From NCBI RefSeq assembly GCF_040712315.1, contig NC_134014.1, positions 41,281,634 to 41,345,633 on the forward strand: 64,000 nucleotides of DNA, in the 5' to 3' direction. A program made the position numbers and the translations under genes. This stretch comes from Castanea sativa (Eukaryota; Streptophyta; Magnoliopsida; Fagales; Fagaceae). Below the pieces are notes generated by a model. It searched no databases, had not been told where the DNA came from, and was given only the letters and a program-made list of their open reading frames with translations. The first letter of the stretch is position 1; each line of letters begins with the position of its first letter. Of this stretch, positions 60,625 to 64,000 are shown in pieces.

Positions 60625-61905
60625 CAATCTATTTCAAATTTTCAATTGCTTCCATATTCTGTTTTTCACTTTTTTGTTAGTTAGAGATTAGCCTCGGAGG
60701 CATTTTTTTAATTAAATTTTTTTTAGTATTTTTCTATTAAAAACTGTGATCACAACTTCCCAACAGTTTGTGTGTAACAGTGTGCACTAGGTATTATCCA
60801 TAAGAAGAAAACCTATACAAAATAAACCATCGAAATGAAAAGTAGGGCAAAAATCACATAGGAGACTTCTTGTTCTTGTTGAGAATAGTACTTTAGATAT
60901 GTCTAATTTGCACCTTCCATTGTCACTGCAACAGGGATATACAATCGAGAATGAAGTTTGTAAGCTCGATATGATTTCAAGATGAAGAGAAAATCGTAGC
61001 ATCCACTTAACTAATACATCTCTCAAAATGTTTACTGATCATGATCTAGCCCAATCAGGAAAATCTCCTAGCACTACCATCAATGATTATTGTTACAAAA
61101 TGGTATTTGTCAATTGTCCAAGTTATATGATACGACTACGAGTAGACCTTGTCTTGGGATATACTTGTGCTGTTAAACTCATGTAGTATAATTTGACAGT
61201 GAGAAATATGAATAAAAAGCATGAGCAGAATTTAACAGTTAGAAATATGCATAAAAGGTGGACATGGAGACTGGAGTTAGAAATATTTGAGGGTTGTTAC
61301 TATTTTAGTATTTTACACCTTATCTTTTTATCTTTTTTTTTTAAATACTTTTTATCTTAATCTATCTTCAATCAATACAGATTTTTTTTTTTTATAAAAA
61401 AAACAAGTATTTTGACAAATAGTTAAAAGATAAATTGGAATGAAATAAAAATGTAAAAGATAAAATAATCAAATTGAAAGCACCTCTTTTATTTATGTAT
61501 GTCTCATTCCATACTTCATATTTATCCATAAATTTTAGAAATAATTAAAAGTGGACATTCAAATTAGGAGTTCATTAGATATGGCAGTTATGTCATTAAA
61601 CAATGTTTAAATTTCAAATGATGTAATCTGATAATTGAGGTCAGAAATTAGACAAATGTATAAATTTCGAATGATGTAATTAATTGGATAATTGAATTCA
61701 GAATACAAATAATAAGGACAATAACAACAACCAAAAAAACATATAAGAGAGGTACAGTCACTTTTCAGGTTTTCACTTTTCAGGTTTCCCTAATTTATAT
61801 ATTGGTACAGCGGTTGGATGGTGAGTTTTGTCCAATATGGTTAAACGGATTCATTTGGTTGTATTGCTTCATCATCATTTACATTTTTTTTTTCATTTTT
61901 TTTAA
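60625..61905. other. Intergenic DNA shared with copy A
   Basis: Matches copy A 11,671-13,377 without the Helitron at 11,720. Has a short local duplication near 61,610-61,680. No gene. Confidence 0.55.
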
Positions 61906-62370
61906 CTACCGAATTCCCACATGATGTGCGTACAACTTAATTATTATTAGTTTTATCTAATATTTCATTAAGTTTACCAAAATCTTGTAACTCAATTGGT
62001 TGATAACTCAATTTTTAATAGAGACATTTATGATTCAGATCCCCTAATTTTTAATATATACATTTTTTTTAATAAATGCCCTTGTAAAAAATGGTAATCT
62101 TTAGTTATTCTATAGACAAAATAAAAATCATACTATATATATATATGTGTTCACAAATTGAACATTGCATGATACAGTATTTAATATAGATAAGTATGTT
62201 TCATGCCTACTAAAAAAATGCATATATCCTTTAATTTTTTTTTTTTCCATTCTTTTGAGAATGAAATTTTACGTCCTTGATTGTGTGCTATTAATTTTTT
62301 CCCCTTTTTGTTGAACATTACTTCAATTGTTGCATGATATAAATCTTAGAAAAATTATATTAAAATTTCA

Positions 62371-62431
<61 letters not shown>

Positions 62432-62986
62432 CATGTGTCTGAAAAGGATTTAGGAAATATAAAGAACTAAGATTCATTTTAGTGAATTCACAAATATTTA
62501 ATTTTTTATGGCTTTTGTGTCAATTGTTGTCAAAGCAACTGAACATAAGTAAGACTGTAAGAGTGTCAATGTCATATTCTAAATTTATCATTATTATTCC
62601 AACTAAAAATTATCTCTTATATAGAGTTTATAAAAATTCATTTGATATAAATAATTAATGCACAACTGTAGATAATTAATATAAGCATTTACTCTATTAG
62701 CTAATTTAATTAACTAATATTTTGATATAAATGCAAATTTTGTTGATTTAGAATCCCAAATAAAATAAATTTTAAGAAATGCGCCACATGGCATATGGGT
62801 GAATAACATTTCATGTGGGTGATGTGTATAACATAAACAAATTGAAAGTTGCCACATATCATTATTAGTCAATATCACCCTAATTTATTGAGGATTTTGC
62901 TACACGTTAATGTTATATGCTTTAGTAAATGTACATGTGGCATGATTGTGTGTATCCACTAGATTGGATCCAACTTTTATAATATA
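61906..62986 (-). mobile_element. Helitron-like element, copy B counterpart
   Basis: The equivalent of 13,378-14,388; the terminal CTAG is degenerate (CTAC). It contains a (TA)n run at about 62,369-62,428 that is absent from copy A. Confidence 0.5.
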
Positions 62987-64000
62987 CTAGAAGGTTACCC
63001 GCGCGTTGCGCGGATAATGCTGTAAACTTTTATGTAAAATGGTTTTGAAAATTTTTGTACATATATTATAGCATAAATAATAGATATTTTCATTGCTAAA
63101 ATCACCTACAATTATAGTAGAAACTTCAGAGTATGTAGGCATATTTTGTTGCCTACCATCAGTTGATCATAAACCAATTAATTGCAAGGATACATTATGC
63201 ATAATTGCGTATCAAACTCCTTGAACCTATCCCTTGTCATACGAAATGTCTAACTAAGGCATTGATCTTATGAAGCATCTTCAATAATATTTTAATTATA
63301 GTAGTGCTAAGGTTGCATAGTGATTTATGTCTAGGCAAAGCGACAAACACACACTGATATTGTCAAGGCTCTCGTGGACAGCCATACATGATACTTGACC
63401 AATAAATAAATAAAGCAAGCAACTTCAATGATAATTGAGCTAGAGATGATTCAGCATATTTAACAAATTTTTAACAAAGGTGTATCAGTATAATATATTT
63501 AACAATTTTTTTAATACCATTTTGAGTTAATATAGATTATAAGCTAACCTTCAAATAATGGAGACACCACATAATTTTTTTGCCCACTTAGTTCTTAATT
63601 TGTACCTTTGTGGTTCTCATTGTTTCTTTCTTTGTTCCTATTTTTAACAATTGAGTTTTTGTTATTTAGTAGGACATAGAATATGTGTAGATTGTGTTGA
63701 TTATTTTAAAACTTTGCTTCCAAATAATACTTAACCTCTCAATAGGTAAAAGACAATTATTCACCTAAAAATAATAACAACTTTCCAACCCGTAGTTAAG
63801 TTAATTTGTTTCATTCATGTCAATTATATAGGCTGCTACATCATACAATCAAATAAAAATTATAAATTTTCTTCAAGCATTTTATCAAACACTATAGATT
63901 CAAAAAAATATATAATTATTCCTGGGCTTTTAGCACTTCAAATCCCACAAAAGTTTTGGCTCCATTGGCATTTTGAATGTGATCCAATCCATATAGATAC
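62987..64000 (-). mobile_element. Second Helitron-like element, runs off the window
   Basis: The minus-strand 3' end has hairpin CCGCGCAACGCGCGG and CTAG at 62,987-62,990. The first roughly 110 bp resemble the element at 14,389; beyond that it differs. No 5' end or gene is seen before the window ends. Confidence 0.5.

Noticed and set aside
1..64000. CRISPR arrays, bacterial operons, rRNA or tRNA genes
   Set aside because: No regular spacer arrays or intact tRNA/rRNA genes were seen; the tRNA-like boxes belong to SINEs.

Overview
The window is nuclear DNA of a dicot-type flowering plant. It is AT-rich, carries three intron-containing housekeeping or cell-cycle genes, and is filled with nested plant transposons (Mutator-like, PIF/Harbinger, hAT, Helitron, LINE, tRNA-derived SINE, MITEs). 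A woody eudicot is my guess, but nothing in the sequence fixes the species.

The main structure is a large direct segmental duplication. Copy A (1 to about 14,390) and copy B (about 46,632 to 62,987) match in the same orientation. Both carry the gene for condensin II subunit G2 (CAP-G2, minus strand) followed by the same intergenic DNA. Copy A keeps a CAP-G2 with open exons that runs off the left edge of the window. In copy B that gene is wrecked: a LINE sits where the upstream region and first exons should be, and frameshifts and a lost splice donor follow. For a D5-type cyclin gene (58,969-60,380, minus) the fates are reversed: it is intact in copy B, while copy A keeps only its promoter-like flank. 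Because A and B serve as each other's empty site, several insertions can be dated after the duplication and their target-site duplications read directly.

Between the copies lie two units. From 16.4 to 34.3 kb is a stack of transposons. The outermost is a Mutator-like element with inverted repeats of about 0.9 kb, a decayed FAR1-type transposase and a captured histone H1 exon. Inside it are an internally deleted hAT element that itself holds a Helitron, and a PIF/Harbinger element (transposase plus Myb-like ORF1) that split the right inverted repeat and carries its own MITE. From 34.9 to 42.4 kb on the plus strand is an intact 7-exon plasma-membrane-type autoinhibited Ca2+-ATPase gene (ACA1/2/7-like, 1,015 residues), followed by three MITE-like elements.

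Likely working genes are therefore CAP-G2 copy A (chromosome condensation), the ACA pump (calmodulin-regulated Ca2+ export) and CYCD5 (G1/S control). They share no pathway or operon logic; this is ordinary plant gene order separated by transposons. I see no new enzymatic system. The most unusual items are the Mutator element that appears to pair its transposase with a captured histone H1 exon, each behind the same inverted-repeat leader exon and splice donor; the reciprocal gene loss between duplicates; and two GC-AG introns.
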